A stretch of 64,000 nucleotides of DNA from an uncultured Bacteroidota bacterium (GCA_903891085.1 CAITDJ010000094.1:1-64000), one strand, 5' to 3'; shown: positions 1-8,986, counted from the stretch's first letter. Made by a program: numbers and translations. The notes: generated from the letters alone by a model not told the origin.

Positions 1-1077
1 ATCGCGTAAACGCAATTGGCGGGCAATTTCTGCTGCAGCTTCCAGGTTCACTGCCATGGCATTTTCTTCCTGGGTATTCTCTTTATTCACGCGGTGACCG
101 CTGTTGACATCGATCACGTGCATGGCTTCGGTATGTTCAATTATGAGGTAAACGCCACTCTTGATGGTGACTGTTTTACCGAAAAGACCTTTGATTTGTT
201 TATCAACACCAAATGTTTCGAAAATTGGCACTTTACCTTTGTAAAGTTTTACAATATCGAGTTTTTGTGGCGCAATGGTATTGATGTAAATTTTAATTTC
301 TTCAAATAATGCGGCGTCGTTTACGTGTACGTTGTTGAACGATTCATTCAGAAGATCACGCAGCAAGGCAGATGTACGGTCAATTTCACTAACAATTTTA
401 ACGGGCGCTTTGGCCTCAAAAAGTTTGATAGTGGTTTTTTCCCACTTTTCGACGAGTGAACGAAGATCTGAATCAAGCTCGGCTACCTTTTTGTTTTCGG
501 CAACTGTACGGATAATAACACCGTAATTATTAGGCTTAATACTCTGAATCAGTCTCTTAAGACGATTTCTCTCTTCACTACTGCGTATTTTTTGTGAAAC
601 AGATATACGATTGGAAAATGGAACTAATACGAGATAACGACCAGCAAATGAAATTTCAGAAGAGATACGCGGACCTTTGGTCGAAATAGGCTCTTTGGCT
701 ATTTGGACAAGGATTTGGGCTCCGGTTGCCAACACCTGTGTAATTTTTCCGGTTTTTTCGATATCCGGATCCAGGTGAAAGGATTCTAATTTCAAGGGGG
801 ACGATTTTCCGTCGAGGGCAATCCTGATGTATTTATTTAGGGATTTGATCTGTGGGCCTAAATCGAGGTAATGCAGGAAAGCATCTTTTTCGTAACCGAC
901 ATCAACGAAGGCGGCATTCAATCCGGGCATGATTTTCTTCACTCTTCCCAGATATACATCGCCAACGGCATAATTGTTATTTGTCTTTTCTTTGTGGAGC
1001 TCAACTAAAAGTTTATCCTCCAACAAAACAATGTCAACCTCCGAAGCACGAGAATCGATAATTAATTCTCTGTTCAC
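1..1077 (-). CDS. rng: Ribonuclease G/E family endoribonuclease (3' part beyond window)
   Basis: Single-strand-specific endoribonuclease for rRNA maturation and mRNA turnover. Only the first 359 codons lie in the window; the family is about 520 residues, so the C-terminal part is missing. I read the frame by reverse complement: it opens at a GTG (1077) as VNRELIIDSRASEVDIVLLE, followed by an S1 RNA-binding region with GDVYLGRVKKIMPGLNAAFVD. Near the window edge it carries HVIDVNSG, which contains the catalytic acidic DVNSG motif of the RNase E/G core. An AAAGAAAG stretch sits just upstream of the GTG. It lies downstream of HU and a 29-residue basic protein on the same strand and may share their transcript. 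Family assignment is firm; the exact start is likely. Confidence 0.93.
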   Translation of the reverse strand, partial: MNRELIIDSRASEVDIVLLEDKLLVELHKEKTNNNYAVGDVYLGRVKKIMPGLNAAFVDVGYEKDAFLHYLDLGPQIKSLNKYIRIALDGKSSPLKLESFHLDPDIEKTGKITQVLATGAQILVQIAKEPISTKGPRISSEISFAGRYLVLVPFSNRISVSQKIRSSEERNRLKRLIQSIKPNNYGVIIRTVAENKKVAELDSDLRSLVEKWEKTTIKLFEAKAPVKIVSEIDRTSALLRDLLNESFNNVHVNDAALFEEIKIYINTIAPQKLDIVKLYKGKVPIFETFGVDKQIKGLFGKTVTIKSGVYLIIEHTEAMHVIDVNSGHRVNKENTQEENAMAVNLEAAAEIARQLRLRD

Positions 1078-1233
1078 TTTCTTTCTTTGGTTTTTTTAGA
1101 TTCCACACAATGAGTGGAATAGGTTAATAAAATGTAGGAAACGACATATTGCCGGCCCTAAAACTGAATAACACAATGCCACAATATGAAATGCAGCATT
1201 GTGTTAAGCAAATTAATGTGACAATGAAAAAAA

Positions 1234-1323
1234 CTATTTCTTCTTATGTCTGTTTTTTCTTAAGCGTTTTTTGCGCTTATGGGTCGCCATTTTATGTCTT
1301 TTTCTCTTTTTCCCGCTTGGCAT
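1234..1323 (-). CDS. AURKAIP1/COX24-domain small basic protein (29 aa)
   Basis: A 29-residue, extremely basic protein beginning MPSGKKRKRHKMATHKRKKR and ending RHKKK. I recognise it as the short Bacteroidota protein of the AURKAIP1/COX24 (DUF1713) family. In mitochondria the related domain is a small-subunit ribosomal protein (mS38), and a similarly tiny basic ribosomal protein (bS22) is known in mycobacteria, so a ribosomal role is probable but inferred. It has ATG and TAG codons and sits 31 bases downstream of the HU gene. It is short enough to be missed by most gene callers. An internal ATG (codon 12) could serve as an alternative start. Confidence 0.85.
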   Translation of the reverse strand: MPSGKKRKRHKMATHKRKKRLRKNRHKKK

Positions 1324-1354
1324 AATGATTAATATTAGTAGTTACAATAAGATG

Positions 1355-1636
1355 CTATTTGTGGCCTTTTACCTCGCCGGTGAATGTTTTGGCAGGTTTA
1401 AACGACGGGATGTTGTGTGCAGGAATGATGATTGTTGTGTTTTTTGAAATGTTACGACCAGTTTTTTCAGCTCTTCTTTTAACGATAAAGCTACCAAACC
1501 CTCTTAGATAAACGTTTTCTCCGCTTACCATAGAGCTTTTTACTGATTCCATGAATGATTCAACGACGGCCTGAACGGCAACTTTTTCAACGCCTGTTTT
1601 GTTTGCAACGTCTGCTACGATTTCTGCTTTTGTCAT
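1355..1636 (-). CDS. HU-family DNA-binding protein
   Basis: A 93-residue histone-like protein that bends and compacts DNA. The N-terminal helical dimerisation region starts MTKAEIVADVANKTG. The conserved GFGSF motif is at about residues 46-50 (in LRGFGSFIVKRRAEKTGRN), and the DNA-inserting arm includes the segment IPAHNIPSFKPAK. Length matches the family (about 90-100). It is the first gene of a minus-strand set (HU, the 29-residue basic protein, RNase G) and is preceded by a good Bacteroidota promoter at 1684-1711. HU and IHF subunits cannot be separated reliably here; the lack of a partner gene favours an HU homodimer. Confidence 0.95.
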   Translation of the reverse strand: MTKAEIVADVANKTGVEKVAVQAVVESFMESVKSSMVSGENVYLRGFGSFIVKRRAEKTGRNISKNTTIIIPAHNIPSFKPAKTFTGEVKGHK

Positions 1637-1683
1637 ATCTTTAAATTTTTAAAAGATTATAAATGTGTGTTTTAATCGGATGG

Positions 1684-1711
1684 CAAAGGTAACAACTTTT
1701 TTATATCACAA
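1684..1711 (-). promoter_or_regulatory. Bacteroidota-type promoter for the HU gene set
   Basis: On the minus strand a TTG (1709-1711) is followed after 17 bases by TACCTTTG (1684-1691), matching the Bacteroidota -33/-7 consensus TTG...TAnnTTTG. Transcription would begin near 1677, about 40 bases before the HU start codon. Confidence 0.65.
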
Positions 1712-1761
1712 TAAATATTTTCGAAAAAAATCATCTAATTCGCTCAAAATAAATATTTTCG
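1710..1761. repeat. Direct repeat AATAAATATTTTCG, two copies
   Basis: The 14-base sequence AATAAATATTTTCG occurs at 1710-1723 and again at 1748-1761, a 38-base period, in the divergent gap between the HU and mutY genes. The second copy is just before the mutY start and includes a weak TAnnTTyG -7 match. It may be an operator pair or chance in AT-rich DNA. Confidence 0.4.
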
Positions 1762-1768
1762 TCGAAAA

Positions 1769-2857
1769 ATGAAACAATTCTCGCAACAACTGCTCCTTTG
1801 GTACAACAAAAACTACCGCGAACTGCCCTGGCGATCGACCTCTGATCCTTATCTGATATGGATTTCAGAAATTATTCTCCAACAAACACGTGTCAATCAG
1901 GGACTCGCCTACTATCACAGATTTATTGAAAAATGGCCCACTGTGACTGAACTCGCAGCAGCATCAGAACAGGAAGTTTTGAAAATATGGCAGGGGTTGG
2001 GTTATTATAGTCGCGCCCGTAATCTTTTATCAACTGCCCGCAGCATTATGAAAGAGTATCATGGTGAATTTCCACGATCGTCAAAGGAATTAATGCGCCT
2101 GAAAGGCATCGGAAAATACACAGCAGCGGCTATCGCTTCCAACGCTTTTAACGAAAAAGTTGCTGTTGTTGACGGAAATGTGTTGCGGTTTATTTCACGG
2201 TTGGTGGGAATAGTAAGTCCGGTCAACAGCAGTGCTAGCTATAAATCGGTTCAGCAATTTGTAGACGAAAATATTGAAGATGAATTGCCCGGCAATTTCA
2301 ATCAGGCCATCATGGAATTTGGCGCACTCCATTGTGTTCCACAACGTCCCAATTGCATCCATTGTCCGTTTTCAACACAATGTTACGCCTTTCAATATAA
2401 AATTGTAGCGGATTTACCGGCAAAAAAACAAAAGATTCAAATCAAATCACGATACCTGAACTACCTGCTGTTGATGGTAAGGATGGATGAAATAGATTAT
2501 ATTTATCTGCACGAAAGAACCGAAAACGATATCTGGAAAGGCTTGTACCAGTTTCCGCTTATTGAAACAATCCAACAAGCAGAATTTGATAACCTTGTTC
2601 ATGTGGATGATTTCAAACAACTTGTTGGCGACAATAAATACACCTTAATTTCTACATCAACCAACATCAAGCATCAACTGACTCACCAAACCCTGTATGC
2701 AAAATTTTATATATTAAATTTGAAAAAACCATTGAAAAACGATCTGAATTTCTTATCTTTGGTGAGCAGGGAAAGTCTGGGTCAATATCCCTTACCAAGA
2801 TTGATTGACAGATACTTACATCAACATGAATTGCCCGCAATTTATAACAATGACTAA
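1769..2857 (+). CDS. mutY: A/G-specific adenine DNA glycosylase
   Basis: Removes adenine mispaired with 8-oxoguanine, starting base-excision repair. The protein is 362 residues, a normal length. E34 in ISEIILQQT is the catalytic glutamate. The helix-hairpin-helix LKGIGKYTAAAIASNAF precedes VVDGNV, which carries the catalytic aspartate. The [4Fe-4S] cluster ligands follow the spacing C-x6-C-x2-C-x5-C (CVPQRPNCIHCPFSTQC). The C-terminal third is the NUDIX-like 8-oxoG recognition domain. It is 12 bases from ssb and starts the plus-strand run mutY-ssb-gldE-gldD, an order common in Bacteroidota. The promoter is not clear. Confidence 0.96.
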   Translation: MKQFSQQLLLWYNKNYRELPWRSTSDPYLIWISEIILQQTRVNQGLAYYHRFIEKWPTVTELAAASEQEVLKIWQGLGYYSRARNLLSTARSIMKEYHGEFPRSSKELMRLKGIGKYTAAAIASNAFNEKVAVVDGNVLRFISRLVGIVSPVNSSASYKSVQQFVDENIEDELPGNFNQAIMEFGALHCVPQRPNCIHCPFSTQCYAFQYKIVADLPAKKQKIQIKSRYLNYLLLMVRMDEIDYIYLHERTENDIWKGLYQFPLIETIQQAEFDNLVHVDDFKQLVGDNKYTLISTSTNIKHQLTHQTLYAKFYILNLKKPLKNDLNFLSLVSRESLGQYPLPRLIDRYLHQHELPAIYNND

Positions 2858-2869
2858 ATTATTAATACA

Positions 2870-3322
2870 ATGGCAGGATTAAACAAAGTAATGCTCATCG
2901 GAAGGATTGGAAAAGATCCGGAAGTGATTTCATTTGAAAACGGAACAAAAAAGGTAAGTTTTTCGCTTGCCACCAGTGACAACTATCGCGATAAAGACGG
3001 CAATTGGCAAGAGCAAACCGAATGGCACAATATTGTTGTCTGGGGAACACTGGCAAACGATATTGCTGATAAAAAACGTAATTATATAAAAGGAGATCTT
3101 TTATTTGTAGAAGGTAGAATTAGAACCAGGCAGTATAAAGACAATCAGGAAGTTACCCGTTACATTACGGATATTAACGCCGAAAGACTGAATATGATTA
3201 TGAAAGCCGGACAAGGTAATCCCGCACAGGTTGAGCATAATACAGCGCCATCTTATTCCAAACCTGCTCAGGATCAGCCCACTTCACTACCGGTTCAAGA
3301 GGGAGACGACCCTCCTTTCTAA
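2870..3322 (+). CDS. ssb: Single-stranded DNA-binding protein
   Basis: Homotetrameric SSB coating single-stranded DNA in replication, recombination and repair. The 150-residue protein has the OB-fold over residues 1-110, starting MAGLNKVMLIGRIGKDPE, with the typical segment WHNIVVWG. After a short, glutamine- and proline-rich linker it ends in the acidic tip GDDPPF, which binds partner proteins. It follows mutY by 12 bases with no visible promoter, so co-transcription is likely. Downstream gldE has its own promoter. Confidence 0.96.
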   Translation: MAGLNKVMLIGRIGKDPEVISFENGTKKVSFSLATSDNYRDKDGNWQEQTEWHNIVVWGTLANDIADKKRNYIKGDLLFVEGRIRTRQYKDNQEVTRYITDINAERLNMIMKAGQGNPAQVEHNTAPSYSKPAQDQPTSLPVQEGDDPPF

Positions 3323-3354
3323 GCGTAATCCCAAAACCAATCCTGAATTATATG

Positions 3355-3384
3355 TTGTTAAGTTAATGTTATTCACTAACTTTG
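3355..3384 (+). promoter_or_regulatory. Promoter for gldE-gldD
   Basis: TTG (3355-3357), a 19-base spacer and TAACTTTG (3377-3384) form a textbook Bacteroidota promoter. The predicted start near 3390 leaves about 24 bases before the ATG at 3414. Confidence 0.75.
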
Positions 3385-3413
3385 CGACCTAAATAAATCT
3401 TTTTCATTTGGAA

Positions 3414-4751
3414 ATGTCCGAAATATCTGCCAGTACTTTATTTATTCTAACAAATATTAATTCTACTGGATTTTCGCTGATAATGATTTTGAATTTTCTG
3501 ATTCTGGCACTTTTGCTCCTCGCCTCTGCGGTAGTTTCAGGGAGTGAAACGGCACTTTTTTCATTGAAACCCTCCGATATCAATGAACTCATGGCATCCG
3601 ACAGTAAACAGGACAAGATGATTCTTGAATTCAGGGAAAAACCGAAAACTCTGCTTGCAACACTGTTAATAACAAATAATCTGGTGAATGTTGCGATTGT
3701 TATTCTATCCACCTACATCACATCAAAATTGTTTGACCTTTCCCACAGCCCTGTACTGACCTTTGTAATTCAGATCGTGGTTGTAACTTCACTTATTTTG
3801 TTGATTGGTGAAATCACACCCAAAATGATTGCAAACCGTCATCCCCTGAAATTGTCAAGGTCAGTGGTTGGCCCACTTGACTTGCTGATTCATTTGTTCA
3901 AACCCATCAGTTTAATACTTGTTCGATCTACCTCTTTTCTCGATAAAAGATTGATGCACAATTCGTACAATCTGTCGATGAGTGAATTATCTGCGGCAAT
4001 CGATATCACCTCGGACGATACTACTCCACCTGACGAAAAAAAAATGCTGAAAGGTATTGCAACTTTTAACGAGAAGGAAGTTCGAAGTGTGATGAAACCA
4101 CGCATTGCAATAACTGCTCTCGACAAAAAAACCTCTTTTGAAAATGTAATCAACCTGATTTTAAAAACAGGTTTTTCGCGGATACCTGTGTATGAATCAA
4201 GTCTTGATCATATAATTGGTCTGCTGTATATTAAGGACCTGATTCCTTTTCTCGACAAAACTGATGTTGATTGGACCACACTCATTCGTCCATCATTTTT
4301 TGTTCCCGAAAACAAGCGGATCAACGATTTACTGCAGGAATTTCGGGAGAAAAAAATCCATCTGGCTATTGTTGTTGATGAGTATGGCGGTACCGCAGGG
4401 TTAATTTCAATGGAAGACATCATCGAAGAAATAGTTGGCGAAATAAGTGATGAGTTTGATAAAGACTCAAACAATAGCTTTTACTCGTTGATCGATGACA
4501 AAACGTATTTGTTTAACGCCTCAACAAATCTGCTCGATTTTTGCAAGGTACTTGACTTTGACGAACATTATTTTGATGATTTACAAGACGAATCCGACAC
4601 CATTGCTGGCCTGATACTCGAGATTGAAGGACGTATTCCGACAAAAGGAGCAAAAATAAAAATTAAAGATCTCGTTTTAGAAGTGGTAGACGCCGATTCA
4701 CGAAGGATAAAACAGATCAAAATCCGCAAACCCGATGTTGAACTCAATTAA
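3414..4751 (+). CDS. gldE: Gliding-motility-associated protein GldE (CNNM/CBS/CorC family)
   Basis: A 445-residue membrane protein of the HlyC/CorC hemolysin-like family. The N-terminal DUF21/CNNM transmembrane domain (about residues 15-190) contains SGSETALFS. It is followed by two CBS motifs (about 205-325, including [20 protein letters not shown] and the segment [20 protein letters not shown]) and a C-terminal CorC/HlyC domain with [15 protein letters not shown]. In Flavobacterium, GldE supports GldD function in gliding and type IX secretion. I prefer the ATG at 3414 to the TTG two codons upstream because the promoter and leader fit it. The last 17 bases overlap gldD, indicating translational coupling. 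Confidence 0.9.
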   Translation: MSEISASTLFILTNINSTGFSLIMILNFLILALLLLASAVVSGSETALFSLKPSDINELMASDSKQDKMILEFREKPKTLLATLLITNNLVNVAIVILSTYITSKLFDLSHSPVLTFVIQIVVVTSLILLIGEITPKMIANRHPLKLSRSVVGPLDLLIHLFKPISLILVRSTSFLDKRLMHNSYNLSMSELSAAIDITSDDTTPPDEKKMLKGIATFNEKEVRSVMKPRIAITALDKKTSFENVINLILKTGFSRIPVYESSLDHIIGLLYIKDLIPFLDKTDVDWTTLIRPSFFVPENKRINDLLQEFREKKIHLAIVVDEYGGTAGLISMEDIIEEIVGEISDEFDKDSNNSFYSLIDDKTYLFNASTNLLDFCKVLDFDEHYFDDLQDESDTIAGLILEIEGRIPTKGAKIKIKDLVLEVVDADSRRIKQIKIRKPDVELN

Positions 4752-5322
4752 CCTTCAAAAAATTTTAGTTACAGGCCTTTTGCTGCTTTTGCTAACTTCC
4801 TGTGATGAGACTTTCACGCCTAAACCCCGCGGCTATTTTAGAATCGACCTTCCTGCCAAAAGCTACAAATCATTTGATTCATTATTTCCATATTCATTCG
4901 ACTACCCGAAGTATGCAGTTTTAACCCCTGATTATCAATCTCCTGACAAAATATACTGGTTAAATATCGAATTTCCGGCGTTTAAAGGCACACTTCATAT
5001 CAGTTATAATCCTATTCATCAGGATCTGGTTAAATACCTGGAAGACTCCAGGTCATTGGTTTTGAAACATATTCCAAAAGCAAGCGCCATAAGCGATAGC
5101 ATGATTTCAATTCCTGATCATAAAGTGTATGGCATGATTTACAGGATTCAGGGTGTAGGCGTGGCATCTCCCACCCAGTTTTTCCTCACTGACAGCAGCA
5201 ATCATTTTTTACGCGGGGCACTGTATTTTAATTTACGACCAAACAATGATTCCCTGTCACCTGTCATCAGTTTTATTAATCAGGACATCAACCATTTTAT
5301 TGAAACATTTACCTGGAAATAA
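4735..5322 (+). CDS. gldD: Gliding motility lipoprotein GldD
   Basis: A 195-residue lipoprotein. The signal peptide has a hydrophobic core and lipobox LLTSC, so lipidation is expected at about Cys23. The mature part opens with the signature TPKPRGYFRIDLP and contains FPYSFDYPKYA. GldD is required for gliding motility and T9SS-dependent secretion in Flavobacterium; in non-gliding Bacteroidota the gldE-gldD pair is retained and thought to serve type IX secretion. The gene overlaps gldE by 17 bases. No other gld or por core gene is in the window. Confidence 0.9.
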   Translation: MLNSINLQKILVTGLLLLLLTSCDETFTPKPRGYFRIDLPAKSYKSFDSLFPYSFDYPKYAVLTPDYQSPDKIYWLNIEFPAFKGTLHISYNPIHQDLVKYLEDSRSLVLKHIPKASAISDSMISIPDHKVYGMIYRIQGVGVASPTQFFLTDSSNHFLRGALYFNLRPNNDSLSPVISFINQDINHFIETFTWK

Positions 5323-5409
5323 ATTCACTGGTAATCGCATCAAAATCTTCATAGTCCGGTACTTTTACGTAATTTTATCGCGAAATAAATTGGTAATTAT
5401 TATCTCGAC

Positions 5410-7746
5410 ATGAAAAAAATTCTTTGCATTCTCCTTGTATTTTTGGCAGTTAATCAATTGCAGGCTCAATCCGAAAGCTATTCCAGGGTAAGGGTATCAC
5501 TCATTAATAAATCAATCAATCAGCTTGGTGCTGCCGGAATTGATGTTACAGAAGGAACCTATAAAACAAATACATGGTTTGAGGCCGAACTTTCACAATC
5601 TGCTCTGAACCGTCTGACCGAGAAAGGGTTCACCTATGATATCTTAATACCTGATGTGTCAAAATTTTATGCCGACAGATATGAAAAAGAAAAGGATTTA
5701 AAAATAACACGCAATCCAGCAGATGATTATCCGGTACCTGAAAACTGGGAGTATGGAAGCATGGGTGGTTTTTACACCTACGATCAAACCATGGAAAAAC
5801 TGGATTTCATGGCACAGCAATGGCCAAATCTTTTGACTGTCCGACAAGAAATAAACCCTGCTTTGCTTTCTCACAATGGAAAACCAATATGGTGGGTGCG
5901 TTTAAGTGACAATCCGGGTGATGATGAAAATGAGCCGGAGGTGCTTTATACAGGAATTCATCACGCACGCGAAGGGATTGGAGTTCAACAAATGATTTAT
6001 TATATGCTTTATTTGTTGGAAAACTACGACACAAACGAAGATATACGCACATTAGTTGACAATACAGAGATGTACTTTATTCCCATACTTAATCCTGATG
6101 GTTATATCTATAATGAGCAGAACGATCCAAATGGTGGTGGTATGTGGCGCAAAAACCGGCGGAACAATGGCGGCTCTTTTGGCGTTGATGTAAACAGAAA
6201 CTATGGCTATATGTGGGGCTACGATGATGAAGGCTCTTCACCATATCCAAATGATGAAACCTATCGCGGACCATCTGCTTTCAGTGAACCCGAAAACCAA
6301 AATATAAAACAGTTTTGTGAAGCACATAACTTTGTTATTACACTTAACTACCATTCTGCTGCCGGTTTGCTATTGTACCCATGGGGCTGGACGCCAGATC
6401 CATGCCCGGATGTTGCTACCTTTTTCGCACATGCTAGCATGATGACTCAGGATAATCATTATACATTTGGTGCAGGAAGCACAACGATTTACCCTACAAA
6501 TGGGGGATCAGATGACTGGATGTATGGTGACACGGAAAATAAAAACAAAATATTTTCTTACACTCCTGAAGTTGGAACCTCAAATGATGGTTTTTGGCCA
6601 TCGATGAACAGGATTATCCCCTTGTGTCAGGAAAGTATACTTCAGGATTTATTGGCAGCCTACCTTGCAGGAAATTATGGAAACCTTACTGAAACATCGC
6701 CATCAATACTGTCCGAAAAAGAAGGGTTTTTTCATTTTGACGTGCAGCGTCTTGGTTTTGGTGAAACAGATTCGTGGAGTGTAAGTGTCACACCATTGGA
6801 TGAAAACATTGAAGTAGTTGGTAATCCGGTAAGTTTTGGCAGCCTCGAAATACTTGAAACAATAACTGATTCAATCAGTTATACACTGAGAGGTGATATT
6901 GAAAGCGGACAATCATTCCGCTTTTTACTAACACTCGACAATGGAAGTTACACTTTGTCGGATACCATCACCAAAATGTATGGTACAACGACCGTGGTAT
7001 TCGAAGACAATTGCGACCAAATGGATAACTGGACATCACCCAAATGGTCTGTCACAACTTTAAGCTATCATACCCCAACCGGTTCAATAACCGATTCCAA
7101 AATTGGTGATTATCAGGACAATGAAAACAATATCATTACCATGATAAATCCCATTGAAATTCCAGCTACAACGTATGCTTCACTCAGTTACTGGGCCAAA
7201 TGGAGCCTTGAGTCAGGATACGATTATGTGCAGATTGAAATTAAACCTGAAGGCGGCATCACATGGATTCCTTTATCAGGAAAATACACAAAAACTGGTT
7301 CAAACGACCAACCTTACTATGACGGTTTTTCAGGCTGGGTAAACGAGGAAATTGATTTGACTGCCTATGCCGAACAGAGTATCAAACTGCGGTTCAGATT
7401 ATTCAGCGATACAGGTGTTACCGAAGATGGATATTATTTTGATGAATTGAAACTGACAGTACTCGATGTTGAAACTGGCACGAGTGAATCAGGATTACTG
7501 ACAAATGCAATGCAGTTAACACCCAATCCTGCAGCAGGAAAGGTGGTGGTTTCATTCAAACAAAGCACCTCGGCAAATGCGCAGCTCGAAATCACAGATT
7601 TACAGGGAAAATTGGTCAGCAGGTTGAAAACCAATGGTGATCTGAAAATTATGATCGATATCAGTGAAATACCTGATGGAATCTATTTCATTCGATTGAT
7701 AAACGACAACAATACGATCGTTAAAAAATTGATTATCAACAACTAG
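5410..7746 (+). CDS. Secreted M14 zinc carboxypeptidase with T9SS sorting domain
   Basis: A 778-residue exported metallocarboxypeptidase. A signal peptide (MKKILCILLVFLAVNQLQAQ) and propeptide-like region precede the M14 catalytic domain (about residues 110-420). The zinc motif HxxE is H185-E188 in GIHHAREGIG. Substrate arginine is in VDVNRNYGYMWG, the third zinc histidine in LNYHSAAG, and the catalytic glutamate in YTPEVGTS. A jelly-roll/MAM-like module (about 535-690) follows. The last 80 residues form a type A T9SS sorting domain (LTPNPAAGKVVVSF to IYFIRLINDNN). The protein should be secreted or surface-anchored and trim peptides from the C-terminus. It is followed by a terminator, so it is probably monocistronic. 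Confidence 0.93.
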   Translation: MKKILCILLVFLAVNQLQAQSESYSRVRVSLINKSINQLGAAGIDVTEGTYKTNTWFEAELSQSALNRLTEKGFTYDILIPDVSKFYADRYEKEKDLKITRNPADDYPVPENWEYGSMGGFYTYDQTMEKLDFMAQQWPNLLTVRQEINPALLSHNGKPIWWVRLSDNPGDDENEPEVLYTGIHHAREGIGVQQMIYYMLYLLENYDTNEDIRTLVDNTEMYFIPILNPDGYIYNEQNDPNGGGMWRKNRRNNGGSFGVDVNRNYGYMWGYDDEGSSPYPNDETYRGPSAFSEPENQNIKQFCEAHNFVITLNYHSAAGLLLYPWGWTPDPCPDVATFFAHASMMTQDNHYTFGAGSTTIYPTNGGSDDWMYGDTENKNKIFSYTPEVGTSNDGFWPSMNRIIPLCQESILQDLLAAYLAGNYGNLTETSPSILSEKEGFFHFDVQRLGFGETDSWSVSVTPLDENIEVVGNPVSFGSLEILETITDSISYTLRGDIESGQSFRFLLTLDNGSYTLSDTITKMYGTTTVVFEDNCDQMDNWTSPKWSVTTLSYHTPTGSITDSKIGDYQDNENNIITMINPIEIPATTYASLSYWAKWSLESGYDYVQIEIKPEGGITWIPLSGKYTKTGSNDQPYYDGFSGWVNEEIDLTAYAEQSIKLRFRLFSDTGVTEDGYYFDELKLTVLDVETGTSESGLLTNAMQLTPNPAAGKVVVSFKQSTSANAQLEITDLQGKLVSRLKTNGDLKIMIDISEIPDGIYFIRLINDNNTIVKKLIINN

Positions 7747-7772
7747 AAAAACATTCAATTATAAATAATGTT

Positions 7773-7808
7773 AAAACCCGCCTTTATGTAAGAAAGGGCG
7801 GGTTTTTT
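7773..7808 (+). terminator. Rho-independent terminator after the M14 peptidase gene
   Basis: A 10-bp stem AAAACCCGCC/GGCGGGTTTT encloses a 14-base loop and runs into a T tract. Confidence 0.9.
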
Positions 7809-7831
7809 CGTTTTTAGAAATTATAAAAGAG

Positions 7832-7839
7832 TAATTTTG
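7832..7839 (+). promoter_or_regulatory. Putative -7 element for corA-like gene
   Basis: TAATTTTG matches TAnnTTTG. No clear TTG lies 19-22 bases upstream, so this is weaker than other promoters here. Confidence 0.4.
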
Positions 7840-7886
7840 CAAAAAATTAGAAGGAATGTAGCCCAATAAAATTTTCATTTTCAAAG

Positions 7887-7894
7887 AAGGAGGT
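7887..7894 (+). promoter_or_regulatory. Full-length Shine-Dalgarno sequence
   Basis: AAGGAGGT is perfectly complementary to the 16S rRNA 3' end and stands 5 bases before the ATG at 7900. Bacteroidota genes seldom carry such sites, and most genes in this window do not. Confidence 0.8.
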
Positions 7895-7899
7895 AACCA

Positions 7900-8808
7900 A
7901 TGATTGATACAATTAAAATGGGACGATTAAAATGGCATCATTTGTTAAACCCCAATGAAGATGATTTTACTTTTTTGCGAGAGAAATTCCACTTCCACCC
8001 ACTCGATATCGAAGACTGCCGTTCGATTAATCAACGTCCGAAAATCGACATTTACGACGATTATTACTTCCTGATACTTCATTTTCCCACTTTTGACAAG
8101 CAAAACCTATTCATCAAAACAAAAGAGGAAAAAATTTTCTGGGGCGAAGATTTTATCATTACCATTGAAAAAAACCCCTGGATTGTAGGTAATCTGTTCG
8201 CCGAATACAAAACCATGGAAGAAAAAGATGAGGAAATCGATATCGGAACCTCTGATACCCTGCTCTACCGTATTTTAGAGAAATTGATGTCGGAATCATT
8301 GTATCTGCTGCGAAAAGTTGGCCTGGATCTTGAATTAATAAACCGCGAACTATTTGGCAATAAACAAGTTAAGATTATTGAACGGATCTCTGTTACCCGA
8401 AAAAATATCATCCTCACGAATACTATTTTCAAACCTCAACTCCGGATGTTTCACAAATTTGAAACCGGCCAGGTAAGTGGTTATGCAGATAATATGGAGG
8501 ATTACTGGGGAAATATCCTCGACTATTACCAGAAAATGTGGGATATGACCGAGGATTACGAAGAACTGATCGAAGGCTTATCTAAAACCTTCGATTCGAT
8601 GCAGACCAATAAGACCAACGAGATCATGAAGATTCTCACCCTGATTTCGTCCATTATTCTGCCATTGACATTTATTACCAGCCTTTACGGAATGAATGTT
8701 TTTCTGCCATTGGCAGACAGTAAAACATCATTCTGGATTCTGCTTATCGGAATGGTATTGCTGAGTGTGGGGATGATCTTCTATTTCAAAAAACGCAGGT
8801 GGATGTAG
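7900..8808 (+). CDS. corA: CorA-family divalent cation transporter
   Basis: A 302-residue inner-membrane channel of the CorA family (Mg2+, Co2+ or related ions). The long N-terminal cytoplasmic alpha/beta and helical domain (about 1-235) starts with a region containing FHPLDIEDC. The two C-terminal transmembrane helices flank the invariant YGMNV motif (after ILPLTFITSL), which forms the selectivity filter. The periplasmic loop is FLPLADSKTS, and the protein ends in a basic cytoplasmic tail (KKRRWM). The gene has an unusually strong Shine-Dalgarno sequence. It is flanked by terminators on both sides and seems to be transcribed alone. Ion preference cannot be told from sequence. Confidence 0.92.
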   Translation: MIDTIKMGRLKWHHLLNPNEDDFTFLREKFHFHPLDIEDCRSINQRPKIDIYDDYYFLILHFPTFDKQNLFIKTKEEKIFWGEDFIITIEKNPWIVGNLFAEYKTMEEKDEEIDIGTSDTLLYRILEKLMSESLYLLRKVGLDLELINRELFGNKQVKIIERISVTRKNIILTNTIFKPQLRMFHKFETGQVSGYADNMEDYWGNILDYYQKMWDMTEDYEELIEGLSKTFDSMQTNKTNEIMKILTLISSIILPLTFITSLYGMNVFLPLADSKTSFWILLIGMVLLSVGMIFYFKKRRWM

Positions 8809-8810
8809 TT

Positions 8811-8986
8811 AAGTGGGAAGTGGGAAGTGGGAAGTTGTGCTGAAAATGTAGTGTTGATGGGTTGATAAGTTGATGGGTTTATTGGTTGATAAGTTGATAA
8901 GTTGACAGGTTGAATAGCACGCCAATAAAACGGTTTTTTTCTTCGTGTCTTTTGTGCCTTCTTTGTGTTGCTTTGTGACACTTTTA
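8811..8986. repeat. Low-complexity intergenic repeats
   Basis: Three tandem copies of AAGTGGG (8811-8831) are followed by degenerate GTTGATAAG/GTTGATGGG repeats (about 8852-8913). Then comes a CTTCGTGTCTTTTGTGCCTT-like segment (8941-8986). No ORF or RNA is supported. Similar phrases occur between genes of many environmental bacteria in my recollection; their origin is unclear. Confidence 0.6.

Noticed and set aside
16-526. Plus-strand ORFs in the first 0.5 kb
   Set aside because: They are antisense to the RNase G gene, whose frame carries the catalytic DVNSG motif.
3408-3413. TTG start for gldE two codons upstream
   Set aside because: The ATG at 3414 is adequate and is in better position relative to the promoter.
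8811-8986. CRISPR-like array
   Set aside because: The repeats are short, degenerate and contiguous, without unique spacers; no cas gene is present.
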